Below, piece by piece: positions 40,315 to 49,395 of a stretch of DNA of 64,000 bases (within the stretch, counting starts at the first letter, position 1; every line of letters begins with the position of its first letter). Position numbers and translations under genes: made by a program. Origin of the DNA: Nocardia testacea NBRC 100365 (GTDB lineage Bacteria; Actinomycetota; Actinomycetes; Mycobacteriales; Mycobacteriaceae); contig NZ_BAGJ01000272.1 of NCBI RefSeq assembly GCF_000308775.1, positions 88,980-152,979 on the forward strand, given 5' to 3'. The notes under the pieces were generated by a model, which worked only from the letters and a program-made list of their open reading frames with translations, was not told the origin of the DNA and searched no databases.

Positions 40315-41918
40315 CGGCCGCTCAGCCAGGTGTCGTGGAACTGCAGCCGCGCCGACGCCTCGAAGGTCAGGTCCTGCACCGTGTTCGCGACACCGATCGC
40401 CTGGGAGAGCTCGATGGTCGGGATCCACAATCCTTCGTCGAGCAGCAGTCGCTGCGCCTGTTGGATCAGCTGGAGCCGTTGCGCGCTGTCGACGGTGGCC
40501 AGCTGGCCGGACAGGGCGGTGTCGAGGGCCGGGATCGCGCCGCGGTCGTTCAGGTTCCGCGCATCCAGACCGAAATTCGTCCGCAGGATATCGCCGTCGG
40601 CGCGGGTCACGTTGTAGTAGAGGGTGTCGAAATTCTTGGTGTTCTGCCGCACGGTGTAGTCGGCGTTGGAGGCCGGTTCCAGCCGCAGCTCCACACCCGC
40701 CACCCGCAGTTGCTGCTGCAGGAGTTCCAGAATGGCCTGGTTACCGGCGAATGCCGCGCTGAACAGCACCCCGAACGACAATCGCTCGCCGTTCTTGGCG
40801 CGGATACCGTCATCGCCCGGCACCCAGCCCGCCGCGTCCAGCGCCCGTTTCGCCGCGTCGGTATCGAAGCCGAGGCCTCCGCTCAGATCGATATAGCCGG
40901 GCGTCGTATGGGCGAGTGGACTGGTCGCCGGCCGGAACTGCGGACCCAGCACCGTATCGACGAGTTCCTGCCGGTTGATCGCGGGCAGCAGCGCGGTGCG
41001 CACCGCGCGGTCGCGCAGCGGGCCCCGCGTCACATTGGGTTGCAGGCCGAAGGTGATCCCCGGGTTGGATGCGGTGGCCACCCGGCCACCCGCGGCTTCG
41101 ATCTGCGGTGCGTCCTGGGGCAGGGCATCGCTGGTCGCGTCCAGCTGACCGGACACCAGACTGCCGGTGCGTACTCCGGACTCCGGGACGACCGTGAATT
41201 CGATCCGGTCCAGATACGCCTCACCCTGATGCGCGAACACCGCCGAACCCCACCGGTATCCGGCGCGTTTGGCCAGCGTCACCGAATCGCCCTGGCGGTA
41301 CTCGGCGTAGGTGAACGGACCGCTGCCGATGGTTTCGCCGAGGCAGCGCTGTTCGGCCTGCTTCGCGGTGGTGGCCGCCGCGAGGATGCCGAGCTGCGGG
41401 GTCGAGGTCGCCTGCAGGAACTGCGCATTCGGGGCGTTGAAGCGCACCCGCGCGGTATGCGGATCCACCACATCGGTGCCGGTGTACCCGGCGAGGTAGG
41501 TGGCTGCCAGTGGCGCTTTGGCACCGCCCAGGACGTGCACGATGGAATCGAGCGTGGCACGAACGGATTCCGCGGTCAGCGCGGTGCCGTCGCTGAAGGT
41601 CACGCCGTCGCGCAGATGGAAGGTGAAGGTCCGCGCGTCCGCGCCCACCTCCCAGCGCTCGGCCAGCCACGGCCGGATCTCACCGCTCGCCGGGTCCTGG
41701 TCGGTCAGCGAATCGGCGATCTGACGGGTGACGTAGATCGTCTGGTTGGTACCGCTCTGCGCCGGATCGGAGCAGGTCGGGGCCTGGGAGAGTCCGTACC
41801 GCAGGGTTCCGCCGGGCTGTGGCGGACCGCTGACACCGGTCTGGGCCACCCCGCCCCCGCACGCCGCGAGGGCGAACGTCGCAGCGAATACCCCGAACAG
41901 GGCCACGGGTCGTTTCAT
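40311..41918 (-). CDS. ABC transporter substrate-binding lipoprotein, family 5 (DppA/OppA type)
   Basis: A 535-residue SBP_bac_5 protein. The signal peptide ends in a lipobox (LAAC, cysteine at about 20), so it is a membrane-anchored lipoprotein. GGTLRYGLSQAPTCSDPAQ, FHLRDGVTFSDGTALTAESVRATLDS and IGSGPFTYAEYRQGDSVTLAKRAGYRW are family blocks. It is the first gene of the eight-gene operon ending at 33078. The ATG is preceded by GGAGA. About 160 bp of non-coding sequence lies before it, in which I could not identify a clear promoter or riboswitch. Confidence 0.93.
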   Translation of the reverse strand: MKRPVALFGVFAATFALAACGGGVAQTGVSGPPQPGGTLRYGLSQAPTCSDPAQSGTNQTIYVTRQIADSLTDQDPASGEIRPWLAERWEVGADARTFTFHLRDGVTFSDGTALTAESVRATLDSIVHVLGGAKAPLAATYLAGYTGTDVVDPHTARVRFNAPNAQFLQATSTPQLGILAAATTAKQAEQRCLGETIGSGPFTYAEYRQGDSVTLAKRAGYRWGSAVFAHQGEAYLDRIEFTVVPESGVRTGSLVSGQLDATSDALPQDAPQIEAAGGRVATASNPGITFGLQPNVTRGPLRDRAVRTALLPAINRQELVDTVLGPQFRPATSPLAHTTPGYIDLSGGLGFDTDAAKRALDAAGWVPGDDGIRAKNGERLSFGVLFSAAFAGNQAILELLQQQLRVAGVELRLEPASNADYTVRQNTKNFDTLYYNVTRADGDILRTNFGLDARNLNDRGAIPALDTALSGQLATVDSAQRLQLIQQAQRLLLDEGLWIPTIELSQAIGVANTVQDLTFEASARLQFHDTWLSGR

Positions 41919-42082
41919 CGAGTTCTCCGGATCGCACCGCGCCGGGGACCGGCCGCGGCATCGTCGGGCCGGTGCCGCCGCACGGCGGACTCCCGGATGC
42001 TGGAAGAAGACGTTAGAGAGCGCCCGGCGTGGGGTCGCCGGTCTCGATCACTCTGAATCCAAACCTTCCGGGCCCGGCCCGG

Positions 42083-42228
42083 TCAGAAGTGGCCGGCCAG
42101 GGGTAGCGGTTCGCCGTTCACCCGCAGGTTCCCCAGCGCACGCGCCTTGTAGGCGGCGGGGTTGAGCGAGAACAGCGTGCGCAGGTGGCGCCCGTGGCCG
42201 ACTCGGTGGTCACCGAAACCATCGTCAG
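42083..42228 (-). pseudogene. Short unidentified coding remnant
   Basis: On the minus strand a frame ending at TGA 42083 reads HLRTLFSLNPAAYKARALGNLRVNGEPLPLAGHF, which has the look of real protein. It lacks an in-frame start. An ATG at 42228 in another frame gives MVSVTTESATG before the two would have to join, so one frameshift would yield a protein of about 45 residues. I do not recognise the family. It may be a frameshifted small gene or the tail of a lost one. Confidence 0.3.
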
Positions 42229-42355
42229 CCGAACCGGATATCGGCAATTTCACCGAAGCCACGGTGCGCGACCTTGCGCGGGAAATCCTTACGCTCCGAC
42301 TGCGCCGAAGAAGGTCCACACGTCTGGACAGGCACAAACGGATAGCGTAGCTTTT

Positions 42356-42384
42356 CATTATGGATACTTTCACTATCCATAATG
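42356..42384. promoter_or_regulatory. Perfect 11-bp inverted repeat upstream of the DUF4345/MerR pair
   Basis: CATTATGGATA (42356-42366), CTTTCAC, TATCCATAATG (42374-42384): no mismatch, AT-rich in a GC-rich genome, 70 bp before the DUF4345 start. It is most likely a regulator operator. The half-site TATCCATA also occurs singly at about 32220-32227 in the marR/SDR gap. Confidence 0.6.
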
Positions 42385-42455
42385 GGCCGGATAGACCCGG
42401 CGGCCCACCGGATCTGCCGATCCCCCGGAATCGGCGAGTGGACAGGACGTTCCGC

Positions 42456-42875
42456 ATGCACAAGCCACTTCTCACCGTCGCCGCGCTGTACCTCGCGGTG
42501 ATCGGTCTCGCGCTCCTGCTCGTTCCCGCGCAGTTCGGCGTCGGCGCGGTACCCGAAGACGCCTCCCCCGAACTGATCTCGCTACTGCGCCTCCTGGGCG
42601 GACCCTTCCTCGGCATCGCCTTGCTCAACTGGAGGGCGCGCGGTCTCGCCCCCGCCACGATCCGCGACACCGTGCTCCTGGCCGATCTGACCGGATTCGG
42701 CGTGGTCGCCCTCAACGACGTCTGGGGGGTGCTCAGCGGCGAAGCGCGGGACGTGGCCGTTGTTTTCGGTATCGTCCACCTGGCTTTCGCCGCGGCATTC
42801 CTGTTCGCCTGGCGGCGCGCCCGGCCGGTACCCGCCGGAGCCGCGACCGGACCGGCGGGCCGGGCCACCGGCTGA
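42456..42875 (+). CDS. DUF4345-like four-helix membrane protein
   Basis: A 139-residue membrane protein with four hydrophobic segments: LLTVAALYLAVIGLALLLVP, LISLLRLLGGPFLGIALLNW, VLLADLTGFGVVALNDVWGVL and VAVVFGIVHLAFAAAFLFAW. The RLLGGPFLGIALLNW block is typical of DUF4345-type small membrane proteins, whose function is unknown. The frame opens at 42360, inside the palindrome, but ATG 42456 (MHKPLL) starts exactly at the first helix. A MerR gene follows 44 bp later and is probably co-transcribed. Confidence 0.8.
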   Translation: MHKPLLTVAALYLAVIGLALLLVPAQFGVGAVPEDASPELISLLRLLGGPFLGIALLNWRARGLAPATIRDTVLLADLTGFGVVALNDVWGVLSGEARDVAVVFGIVHLAFAAAFLFAWRRARPVPAGAATGPAGRATG

Positions 42876-42919
42876 CATGATCGGACACCGGGACGACGCG
42901 AGAGAAGAGGCGGCAGCGG

Positions 42920-43552
42920 ATGCGGATGGCGGAACTGAGCCGGGAGTCGGGCGTCGCGATCGCGACCATCAAGTACTACCAGCGCGAAGGCCTTCTGCCG
43001 TCCGGCGAACTGACCAGTCCCAACCAGGCCCGTTACGGCCCGGCGCATGTGCGGCGGCTCGCGCTCGTGCGGGCACTCACCGAGGTGGCCGGACTCTCGG
43101 TGGCGGCTGTCCGTGAAGTTCTCACCGCGATCGACGAACCCGGGAGTTCACTACACGACGTACTCGGTACCGCCCAGCCGGGCCTGCCGGCCGCGACTCC
43201 CGGAACCGTCGGCGAGGCGGACCGCGAATGGGCCGCGCGCCGGATCGAGGAGGTGGTCGCCGAGCGCGGCTGGCGGCCGCCGCCGGGGTCACCGCTGATC
43301 GAGACGCTGGCCGGGGTGCTGTGTACCTACCGGGCGGTCGGACACGAATGGCCGCTCGAGAACCTGTCCGTCTACGCCGAACACGCCGATCAGGTGGCCG
43401 CCGCCGATATCGAGGCCCTGGCCCGGCTGGGCTCGACCGAGAACATGGTCGAGGGCGCGGTGGTCGGCACCGTACTCGGCGACAGGCTGCTGGCCGCGCT
43501 GCGGCGGGTGGCCCATGCCGAAGCCTCGCGCAAACGCTTCCGCCGGACCTGA
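42920..43552 (+). CDS. MerR-family transcriptional regulator
   Basis: A 210-residue MerR regulator. RMAELSRESGVAIATIKYYQREGLLPSGELTSPNQARYGPAHVRRLALVRALTEVAGLSVAAVREVL covers the winged helix with the IKYYxREGLL motif. The C-terminal effector region is longer than in metal-sensing MerR proteins and has no cysteine cluster, so it probably senses an organic ligand or a protein. It follows the DUF4345 gene in the same direction. It may bind the 42356-42384 palindrome, although classic MerR sites lie in a long -35/-10 spacer, which I cannot confirm here. Confidence 0.88.
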   Translation: MRMAELSRESGVAIATIKYYQREGLLPSGELTSPNQARYGPAHVRRLALVRALTEVAGLSVAAVREVLTAIDEPGSSLHDVLGTAQPGLPAATPGTVGEADREWAARRIEEVVAERGWRPPPGSPLIETLAGVLCTYRAVGHEWPLENLSVYAEHADQVAAADIEALARLGSTENMVEGAVVGTVLGDRLLAALRRVAHAEASRKRFRRT

Positions 43553-43923
43553 GGCGACCCCGGCCGCGGTCGGCGCGCTCGACGTAGGCCAGGAGCACAG
43601 GCATCCGGCGGGCCCCCGACGAGAAACGCCGCCAGGTGAACCACCCGGCGGCGTCGATCCGGGCGCCCGCAAGCGGCCCGGTTCGGGTGCCGACGTCCCA
43701 CAAGCGCCTCTCGGCGAGTGGTCGCTCGTAGCGACAATGGGGTGAGGCCCGGGGCTGCCCGGACGCCGACAGCTGTTCCAACCGGTGGGTCGGCCGGACT
43801 ATTCCGGCAGGCGGATGTGACCCGGCGGACAACCCCGCCGGGGAGAGGGACCCCGCGACAACGGGCGTGTGGGCCCATGCCGCGCCTCCGGCGGGTGACG
43901 CGCAGGTCCCGACGGCCGCCCGG
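43553..43923. other. 371-bp gap without a gene
   Basis: Convergent-end gap between the MerR gene and the bicupin gene. The open frames here are shadow-like and lack ribosome sites. I see no clear terminator hairpin. Confidence 0.4.
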
Positions 43924-44961
43924 TCAGGGGTCGAGCGGATTGTTCCGCGTCACGATCAGCGGGTCGGCCGGTGTGAAGGGCAGCTCGGGCAGTTCGTCCG
44001 GTGCGACACCGAAGGTGGCCGCCAGGACTTTGCGCGAATAGGCGCTCATGGACGCGCGGTAGCCGATATCGGCCGGTGTCGGCTGGTCGAAGAAGATCAG
44101 CAGGTGCACCCGGGGCGCCTCGACCACCTCGATATGGTGCGGATAGGCGCGCGGGACGAAGTACACCTCGCCCTCGTTCACCGTGTAGGTATCCAGGGTC
44201 CCGTCCGGGTCCATGATGGTCATCCGGGCCGAACCCTGGTGGACATATCCCATTTCGGCGGTCACCGGATGCCAGTGCGGTTCGCGCATACCGTCTTCAC
44301 GTACCCGCAGCGAGTACATCGAGATATCGTGCAGCGCGGGCCAGAACTGCCGGCGGGCGGTGCGGGCGGAGCCGACCGGGGAATCGACCGGCGCGGGCAT
44401 CGCCTCGACGGCGAAGTGGTGCGGGTCACCGAAGTGGGCTCCGGGAGGAATCTCCGGCTCGCCGTCACGCCGTGCCACCAGGCGCGCGGTCGTATCGCGG
44501 CGGATATCGGAGAAGGCGGCCGCGGGCAGATCGTAGGTGTTGCCGAGTACGGCGTCGGTCATCGCGCCGACGGCGGCGCTCAATCCGAAATCCTCGGGAC
44601 GTTCGTGCCGGAAGGCCAGGACGAACTCGGCGTCGGTGTCGCCGATGTTCTCCACGTGGTGTAGCGCGCCGGAGTCGATATGGAACATTTCCCCCGCCGT
44701 GACGAGGAACGAGGAGAAGCGGCTTCCGTCGTCCAGCACCGAGACCAGCGCGCGGCCGGCCGTGCAATAGGTGAGCTCGGTGGCATTGGCATGCCAGTGC
44801 GGTTCGCGGAAGGCTCCGGGGGCCAGCGTGAGGCGTTTGATCGAGAGCCCCGAGAGGATCGGGAAATTGTCGGCGGTGAGTCTGGTGAGCGTGCCGAGTT
44901 CACTGCGATAGATCTCCTCGCCCTGCCACAACGAGGCGACGTGGACCGATGGACTGCGCAT
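43924..44961 (-). CDS. Bicupin protein, oxalate decarboxylase-like
   Basis: A 345-residue protein with two cupin domains, each with a full metal motif: REPHWHANATELTYCTAGRA ... SGALHHVENIG in the first and REPHWHPVTAEMGYVHQGSARM ... YPHHIEV in the second (H-x-H, E, H). This is the layout of Mn-dependent oxalate decarboxylase/oxidase (OxdC). I cannot find the SENS-type lid loop of true oxalate decarboxylases, so the substrate could be another small acid. There is no signal peptide. It stands alone, with 500 bp of gene-poor sequence upstream. Confidence 0.85.
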   Translation of the reverse strand: MRSPSVHVASLWQGEEIYRSELGTLTRLTADNFPILSGLSIKRLTLAPGAFREPHWHANATELTYCTAGRALVSVLDDGSRFSSFLVTAGEMFHIDSGALHHVENIGDTDAEFVLAFRHERPEDFGLSAAVGAMTDAVLGNTYDLPAAAFSDIRRDTTARLVARRDGEPEIPPGAHFGDPHHFAVEAMPAPVDSPVGSARTARRQFWPALHDISMYSLRVREDGMREPHWHPVTAEMGYVHQGSARMTIMDPDGTLDTYTVNEGEVYFVPRAYPHHIEVVEAPRVHLLIFFDQPTPADIGYRASMSAYSRKVLAATFGVAPDELPELPFTPADPLIVTRNNPLDP

Positions 44962-45488
44962 GGATCCCTCCTCGAGCGCCGATGGCCCCCTGATCGATCA
45001 TGCGCTTCCGGCGGACCGCAGGCCGCCGGCACGCCGGTGCCGCGCCCACCCCGGCGAGTCGCCACGCCGGGGGCAGCGCGACGACGTTGACTTTGCCCAG
45101 GGCCAGGCGTGTACTGAAGACCTGAAACCTCGAGCTCGTTGCAGCTGGTGATGGGTGTGGTGAGCGATATGAACAGCGCGTATGCCGTGGTCGGCAAACC
45201 TCTGGCGCCCGCGTGTCCCACCCGCTCCGACGCATACATCCCGCGCGAACCCGAACGCTTCCGTCTCGCATCGGACCGGCCGGCATACGGTCGGCTCGGG
45301 CCTACGGCATCACGCTCCCGGACAGCCGCTCCCCTGGCCCGCGTGCCTCGGTGGCGGGCTATCGGTGCGGCTGCCGGCCCCGCGAGGCCGCCGGCGGAGC
45401 AGCGCACGCCGGCGCACTCGATACGGACCATCGGGGTACCCAGCGGCCTCTGGTCCCGCAATTCCCGATACCGAATCCAGGTCCTGTC
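44962..45488. other. 527-bp gap upstream of the bicupin and DUF6131 genes
   Basis: No supported gene. Frames such as 45139-45492 plus have poor composition and no family match. The stretch probably holds the promoters of the bicupin gene (leftward) and the small membrane genes (rightward). I could not identify a clear consensus. Confidence 0.4.
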
Positions 45489-45644
45489 GTGATCATTCTC
45501 GGAATCATTCTGTTGGTCATCGGATTCCTGTTCAATATCCAGATCCTGTGGATCATCGGAATCATCGTTCTCATCATCGGGCTGGTGCTCCTGGCACTCG
45601 GGTCGATGGGCCGCGCTGTCGGCGGGCGACGCCACTACTACTGA
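45489..45644 (+). CDS. DUF6131-type small membrane protein
   Basis: A 51-residue protein made of two hydrophobic helices: VIILGIILLVIGFLFNIQILWIIGIIVLIIGLVLLALGSMGRAV, then a short polar tail GGRRHYY. This is the actinobacterial DUF6131 pattern, known only as small membrane proteins of unknown function. The GTG at 45489 is chosen because it begins exactly at the helix with AGG upstream. The frame's long N-terminus back to 45213 is noise. It may be co-transcribed with the coiled-coil gene that follows. Confidence 0.75.
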   Translation: MIILGIILLVIGFLFNIQILWIIGIIVLIIGLVLLALGSMGRAVGGRRHYY

Positions 45645-45742
45645 CGCCGCCGGAAACGGTGCCGTGCGACCGTGCCCACCGACGGCCGACGGCCACTGTC
45701 GTCGATGCCATGGACGAATCACACGCGAGGTGAGGAACAGAA

Positions 45743-46111
45743 ATGGCGACCAGCACAATTGTCGCGATCATCGTCATCGCGGTTGTCGCAGTCCTGATCG
45801 TTGCCGCACTGATCTGGACGGCCGCGAACAAACGCAGAGAACACCGCCGTATCGAGGCGGAGAACATGCGGGAGGAGGCGGCCGGGCGCGCCCACCGGGT
45901 GGGGCAGCGCGAAGCTCTCGCCGACGAGACGGCGGCCAAGGCCCGCGCGGCCGCGGCCGAGGCCGAGGCCCAGAAGGCCCGGGCGACCGGCCTTCAGCAA
46001 CAGGCCGCCGCACATCGCGGTGAGGCGGCTGCTTCCCGCGACGAACTGGACCAGCAGTTCCAGCGTGCCGACGAGATCGACCCGGACCAGAAGAAGCGCG
46101 GAACCCCTTAG
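45743..46111 (+). CDS. Membrane-anchored coiled-coil protein
   Basis: A 122-residue protein. One N-terminal transmembrane helix (TIVAIIVIAVVAVLIVAALIWTA) is followed by about 90 residues of alanine/glutamate/arginine-rich coiled coil (RIEAENMREEAAGRAHRVGQREALADETAAKARAAAAEAEAQKA) and an acidic tail. GAGGTGAGGAACAG gives a strong ribosome site. Similar proteins are common in Nocardia and Mycobacterium near stress genes. Their function is unknown. It stands between DUF6131 and the hydrolase gene, all in one direction. Confidence 0.78.
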   Translation: MATSTIVAIIVIAVVAVLIVAALIWTAANKRREHRRIEAENMREEAAGRAHRVGQREALADETAAKARAAAAEAEAQKARATGLQQQAAAHRGEAAASRDELDQQFQRADEIDPDQKKRGTP

Positions 46112-46225
46112 CAACGCGCGGTGCCGGTCCCGACAGACCCGGCGGCAGCAGGTAGCGGAACGAACAGTTCCGGTCCTGGGGCTGTCGTGGCCCTACCGGC
46201 AATCGATTCTCAGGGGAGGCAGCCC

Positions 46226-46963
46226 ATGGGAACGAGCGACGCACCCGATGGCACCGAGGTCGGCCGGAGCGAAGAGGCGACAGCCGCCGCAACCGGCTAC
46301 CTCGGTGGTGAAACCGCACTCTTGATCATCGATCCGTACAACGATTTTCTTTCCGAGGGCGGCAAACTCTGGCCGTCGGCCGAGGAAGTCGCCGAAGGTA
46401 TCGGGTTGCTCGACCATATGCGCGCCGTACTCGCCGCGGCACGGGACCATGGCCTCCGGGTTTTCATCGTCCCGCACCACCGGACGGCCCCCGGCGACTA
46501 CCGCACCTGGGACCACCTGTCTCCCACGCAGCGCCGCATTGTGGAACGACAGACATTCGCGCTGGACAGCTGGGGCGGACAGTGGCACCCGGACTTCGAG
46601 CCCCGCGAGGACGAACTGGTGATGAGACAGCACTGGTCGGCGAGCGGCTTCGCCAATACCGATCTCGACATGATGCTCACCCAGCACGGGATCCGGCAGA
46701 TCGTCCTCATCGGTATGAAGGCCAACACATGCGTGGATACCACGGCTCGGTTCGGTCAGGAACTCGGTTATCACGTCACCCTCATCCGTGACGCGATCGG
46801 CGCGTTCGACTGGGACGAGATGACCGCGACGTTCGAGATCAATGCGCCGCAATACGCGCACGCCATCCTGACGACAGAGGAGTTCCTCGCCGCGGTCAAC
46901 GACCGGGCCCCGGCCGCCCGGCCTGCTCGGCAACCCATGCGGCGATCTGGGCGCGGGAGGTGA
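46226..46963 (+). CDS. Isochorismatase-family cysteine hydrolase
   Basis: A 245-residue isochorismatase-fold hydrolase. The catalytic aspartate is in ALLIIDPYNDFL, and the nucleophilic cysteine in IGMKANTCVDTTARFGQELGYHVTLIRDAIG. The family acts on amides, ureas, N-carbamoyl compounds or isochorismate. GGGGAGG precedes ATG 46226, and the upstream part of the frame is not conserved-looking. The 3' end overlaps the convergent LuxR gene by 68 bp, so the last 22 residues (PAARPARQPMRRSGRGR) are encoded opposite the LuxR DNA-binding domain and are probably recently gained. Confidence 0.9.
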   Translation: MGTSDAPDGTEVGRSEEATAAATGYLGGETALLIIDPYNDFLSEGGKLWPSAEEVAEGIGLLDHMRAVLAAARDHGLRVFIVPHHRTAPGDYRTWDHLSPTQRRIVERQTFALDSWGGQWHPDFEPREDELVMRQHWSASGFANTDLDMMLTQHGIRQIVLIGMKANTCVDTTARFGQELGYHVTLIRDAIGAFDWDEMTATFEINAPQYAHAILTTEEFLAAVNDRAPAARPARQPMRRSGRGR

Positions 46964-49259
46964 ATCCTAGCTTCGTCAAGATGTGTTCGACATGTCCCTG
47001 GGCCGTACGTTGTGAAATGACCAGCCGGGCAGCGATCGCCTTGTTGGTCAGGCCCTCGGCGACGAGCCGAGCTACTTCGCGCTCGCGGCCGGTCAACCCG
47101 GACGGGGGGCCGGGGCCGGAAGTTTCCGGTTGCTCGTCGAGCGCGCAGGAAGCGGCGGCGTCCAGGTCCATGAGACTTCCCTCCCGGAATGCGGCCTCGA
47201 AAGCCCGGCTCCCCAATGCGCGCCGAGCCGCCGTCTCGCAGTCCTCGTGATCTGTGACCAGCTTCGGTAGCAGCGCCGTCGAGCTGCTACCTATGGTCTG
47301 GGCGAGCGCCCTCGCCGCGCCCATGAATACCGCAGCCCTCCGTGCGTTGCCCCCGGCGCAGACGATCCATGCCAGCGTCTCCAGAACCGTCGCGGCCATG
47401 AGAGGGTCCTGGAGGCGGCTCGTCAGCCGCACGGCTTGCCGCAACAGCCGCATCGGACGGTCTCGGTCCCCCTGATGCCATGCGGAAACCGCCGTGGCCC
47501 ACAAGGCCGTGGCGCGGTATACCTCGTCGTGATGCAACTCGATCAGTTCGAGGGCCCGCTCATGACAGCGGAGGGCCGCCGCGCTGTCGCCTTCCAATTC
47601 GTGCGCCAGTCCCAGTGAGAGAAGGGCCAGGATCTGGCCGAGGACGTCTCGCTGCGCTTCGAACCGCTCGAGAGCAGCCACCAGCGCGGTGTATGCGAGT
47701 TGCGGCTCGCCGCTGAAACATGCGCGGGTACCTCGGGTGAGGTACGTGTAGGCGTGCACCAGCGGCTCCTGGGTCTGCTCGGCGAGGGTGTCCGCCTCGC
47801 GAGCCAGCGCGGCCGCGGCACCGATGTCGCCCTGGAGTTCGGCCGCCGCGCTCGCGATGTGCAATGCCTTGGCGCGTTCGACCGTCACCTCGGCGGCGCC
47901 GGCGCCGAGCGCGCGCCCGAGCCAGTATCGCGCCTCGTCCACCTGACCGCGCGCCACCCAGAACATGCGCAGCGCCGCCGCGATCGACAACGCGACCGCG
48001 GGCTCGCCCCCGCCGAAGCAGAACTCCAATGCCTCGCGCAGATTGGGTTGTTCGCGGTCCAGGCGGGCGATCCGGTCGAGCTGGGTGGGACCGATCCAGT
48101 TGGACTCGGCGTTCTCGGCCAGCTGCCGATACCAGTCCCGGTGCCGACGCCGGATATCGATGTGCTCGCCACTTTTCTCGAGTTTCTCACGACCGTAGTC
48201 GCGGAGAGTCTCGAGCAGTCGGAAACGCACTACAGAATGAGTTTCCTCGCGCAGGAGAACGGATTTGTCGACCAGTCCCGTGAGCACGTCGAGGGGGTTC
48301 TCTCCCGCGGACTGACACCGGCACACCGTTTCGGCGGCGTCCAATTCGAAGCTGCCCGCGAACACCGAGGCGCGAGCCCAGACCACTTGTTCGGCCGGGC
48401 TGCACAAGGAGTAACTCCAGTCGATGCACCACCGCACAGTTCGATGACGGCTGGGAGCGCTCCGACTGCGGCTGGTCAGCAGCGCGAAGCGATCCGCCAG
48501 GCGCTGCGAGATATCTCTCGGCGAGAGCACCTTCAGCCGCGCGGCCGCCAACTCGATCAGCAGCGGTAATCCGTCCAGGCGGCGGCAGATGTCGGCGATT
48601 GTGGCGACATTGTCTTCGGTGAGCGCGAACTCGGGTACCACGGCCGTCGCTCTTTCGACGAACAGCCTGATCGCGTCATAGCGCGGAGCCGCCAACAAGG
48701 AAAGAGGGGGTCCCGCTTCGGGAACGGACAGCGAAGATACTCGGAGCACCGCTTCGCCGGCGATATGGAGCGCTTCCCGGCCGGTGACGAGAATCCGCAG
48801 CTCCGGACAGGACCGAATGAGGTGTCCGGCGACTCTCGCTGTGTCGTCCACGATATGTTCGCAATTGTCGAGCACCAGCAGCAACTGTCGCGACGCCAGA
48901 TGCTCGGCCAGTGCTTCCAGCACCGGTCGACCGCCGGATTGTAGGCCCTCTGCCGCGGCGATCAGCACCGGCAGCAGCTCACCGTCGCACAATTCACCGA
49001 GCTCGACCAGACACGCACCGTCGGCGAAATCCCGCTGTACGGCGGTCGCCACCCGTAATGCCAGTCGGGTCTTCCCCACCCCGCCGGTTCCGGTGATCGT
49101 CACCAGCCGGTTATTCTTGAGCAGACCTTTGACCTCGGTCAGTTCTGTTCGACGACCGACGAAACTCGTCGTCTCGAACGGGAGTGATCTTTTTCCGCCG
49201 ATCGAGCATCTGAACATTACCGGCCGACCCCGAGTTCCGAACGAGTCGAATTCGTCCAT
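46896..49259 (-). CDS. STAND ATPase-LuxR transcriptional regulator
   Basis: A 787-residue regulator. After about 30 residues comes an NB-ARC/AAA-type NTPase: FVGRRTELTEVKGLL, Walker A TGTGGVGKTRLAL (about 57-69), Walker B LLLVLDNCEH, and GLPLLIELAAARL. A TPR-like helical region spans about 330-690. The C-terminal LuxR HTH (LTGREREVARLVAEGLTNKAIAARLVISQRTAQGHVEHILTKLGF) is at about 722-770. Such proteins oligomerise on ligand binding and activate nearby operons. Its 3' end lies across the end of the hydrolase gene, and a plain divergent partner is absent. Confidence 0.92.
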   Translation of the reverse strand: MDEFDSFGTRGRPVMFRCSIGGKRSLPFETTSFVGRRTELTEVKGLLKNNRLVTITGTGGVGKTRLALRVATAVQRDFADGACLVELGELCDGELLPVLIAAAEGLQSGGRPVLEALAEHLASRQLLLVLDNCEHIVDDTARVAGHLIRSCPELRILVTGREALHIAGEAVLRVSSLSVPEAGPPLSLLAAPRYDAIRLFVERATAVVPEFALTEDNVATIADICRRLDGLPLLIELAAARLKVLSPRDISQRLADRFALLTSRSRSAPSRHRTVRWCIDWSYSLCSPAEQVVWARASVFAGSFELDAAETVCRCQSAGENPLDVLTGLVDKSVLLREETHSVVRFRLLETLRDYGREKLEKSGEHIDIRRRHRDWYRQLAENAESNWIGPTQLDRIARLDREQPNLREALEFCFGGGEPAVALSIAAALRMFWVARGQVDEARYWLGRALGAGAAEVTVERAKALHIASAAAELQGDIGAAAALAREADTLAEQTQEPLVHAYTYLTRGTRACFSGEPQLAYTALVAALERFEAQRDVLGQILALLSLGLAHELEGDSAAALRCHERALELIELHHDEVYRATALWATAVSAWHQGDRDRPMRLLRQAVRLTSRLQDPLMAATVLETLAWIVCAGGNARRAAVFMGAARALAQTIGSSSTALLPKLVTDHEDCETAARRALGSRAFEAAFREGSLMDLDAAASCALDEQPETSGPGPPSGLTGREREVARLVAEGLTNKAIAARLVISQRTAQGHVEHILTKLGFTSRAQIAAWVAEQAGRPGPGR

Positions 49260-49395
49260 GCGCAGGTCCTGCCGGCGGATTCATTCGCGTGATCGCCGAG
49301 TTCGGGCGAGCACACGTCGGTACAGGCGACGGTCCTTTCAGGGTACCGCGACCTCTCGGAGACCACCCAGAGGTAACCGACGCGACCGATCCGGA

